From Comamonas sp. lk (lineage in GTDB: Bacteria; Pseudomonadota; Gammaproteobacteria; Burkholderiales; Burkholderiaceae_C), in NCBI GenBank assembly GCA_945898105.1, contig CAMDHL010000125.1, forward strand, positions 1 to 6,580: 6,580 bases of DNA, read 5' to 3'. Position 1 is the first letter of the stretch; each line of letters starts with the position of its first letter. Below, piece after piece: positions 6,073-6,580 of the stretch. Made by a program: the position numbers and the translations under genes. The notes beneath the pieces are model-generated. The model searched no databases, had not been told where the DNA came from, and saw nothing but the letters and a program-made list of their open reading frames with translations.

Positions 6073-6580
6073 ATGGCACCTATCCCGACTAAGCTGACCA
6101 TTGAGCCACTGACTGCCGAAGGTTTCCTTCCATTTGGCGAGGTGATCGAGGCGCGAGACACAGCGCGCCAATTCACCATCAACCAGGGCTACGCCACTAG
6201 ATTTCACGATTTGGCACGCGTTGACGTAGGCCATGGTACGGCGTTGGTTAGCATCTTTCGGGCTTTGCCACGTACCGTGCCCATGCAACTTCAGGTGATG
6301 GAGCGACACCCCCTGGGTAGCCAGGCTTTCGTAGCCATGGCCGAGTTGCCGTTCTTGGTGGTGGTAGCGCCGCCTACGGAGGTCTTGCGAGTGGCTGATA
6401 TCCGCTGTTTTCGTGCCGATGCAGGCCAAGGCGTTAACTATGCCAAAGGTGTTTGGCACCATCCCCTGATCGCCATCGGACGAGGCAGCGACTTCTTGGT
6501 CATCGACCGTGGCGGTCCATCAAGTGAGCGCAATCTCGATGAGGTCGATGTCCTAGCGCATCAAATTTGGATTGACTGCT
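6073..6580 (+). CDS. allA: Ureidoglycolate lyase (right end cut by window)
   Basis: 169 codons are visible and one base of the next is present. AllA cleaves (S)-ureidoglycolate to glyoxylate and urea in the cytoplasm, the last ureide step of allantoin breakdown. Family motifs are clear: FLPFGEVIE (18-26), FTINQGYATRFHDLARV (34-50), MERHPLGSQAF (76-86), AELPFLVVVAPP (90-101), GQGVNYAKGVWHHPL (118-132) and DFLVIDRGG (140-148), close to E. coli AllA as remembered. E. coli AllA is about 160 residues, so nearly the whole protein is present and the stop should lie within a few codons of the edge. It starts 5 nt after the regulator gene without an obvious Shine-Dalgarno. It is the only dedicated ureide-catabolism enzyme seen and anchors the operon's likely role. 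Confidence 0.9.
   Translation, partial: MAPIPTKLTIEPLTAEGFLPFGEVIEARDTARQFTINQGYATRFHDLARVDVGHGTALVSIFRALPRTVPMQLQVMERHPLGSQAFVAMAELPFLVVVAPPTEVLRVADIRCFRADAGQGVNYAKGVWHHPLIAIGRGSDFLVIDRGGPSSERNLDEVDVLAHQIWIDC

Larger units (their letters stand above)
154..6580 (+). other. Seven-gene ureide/hydantoin uptake and breakdown operon (extends past right edge)
   Basis: All genes lie on one strand with gaps of 70, 8, 9, 16, 3 and 5 nt. No internal terminator or convincing internal promoter was seen. The order is binding protein, permease, ATPase, PLP enzyme, hydantoinase, regulator, AllA. The operon is not closed within the window, so further genes, such as a carbamoylase, allantoate amidohydrolase or urea-handling enzyme, may follow. 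Confidence 0.75.

Overview
The window reads as one tightly packed operon on the + strand. It holds six complete genes and a seventh cut off by the right edge. There is no second transcription unit, RNA gene, mobile element, CRISPR array or long empty stretch. Codon use, moderate-to-high GC and protein style suggest a betaproteobacterium, probably Burkholderiales (Comamonadaceae-like, for example Rhodoferax or relatives). That placement is an impression, not a computed result.

Layout. Positions 1-153 hold an AT-rich upstream segment, a good sigma-70-type promoter (TTGATT, 17 bp, TATGAT), a 15-bp near-perfect palindrome lying between and overlapping these boxes, and a leader of about 100 nt. 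Next come a polar-amino-acid-type ABC importer: periplasmic binding protein (154-942), inner-membrane permease (1013-1678) and ATPase (1687-2424). After these are a class V PLP enzyme of the cysteine-desulfurase-like group that lacks the desulfurase cysteine loop (2434-3717), a dihydropyrimidinase/D-hydantoinase with all metal ligands (3734-5155, GTG start), an RpiR/MurR-type HTH-SIS regulator (5159-6067) and ureidoglycolate lyase AllA (6073 to beyond 6580). Most intergenic gaps are 3-16 nt. The exception is the 70-nt gap after the binding-protein gene, which contains a strong stem-loop.

How the genes may work together. The importer would bring in a small nitrogenous solute. The hydantoinase would open a cyclic ureide ring, and AllA would split ureidoglycolate into glyoxylate and urea. 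The PLP enzyme could handle an amino-group step, such as on glyoxylate or a ureido-amino acid. One economical route needing only genes seen here is 5-hydroxyhydantoin to ureidoglycolate to glyoxylate plus urea. Allantoin or another substituted hydantoin is also possible, but would need enzymes not present in the window. The RpiR-type protein is the obvious candidate to bind the promoter palindrome and control its own operon. The family calls are well supported; the substrate, pathway and regulator-operator pairing are inferences.
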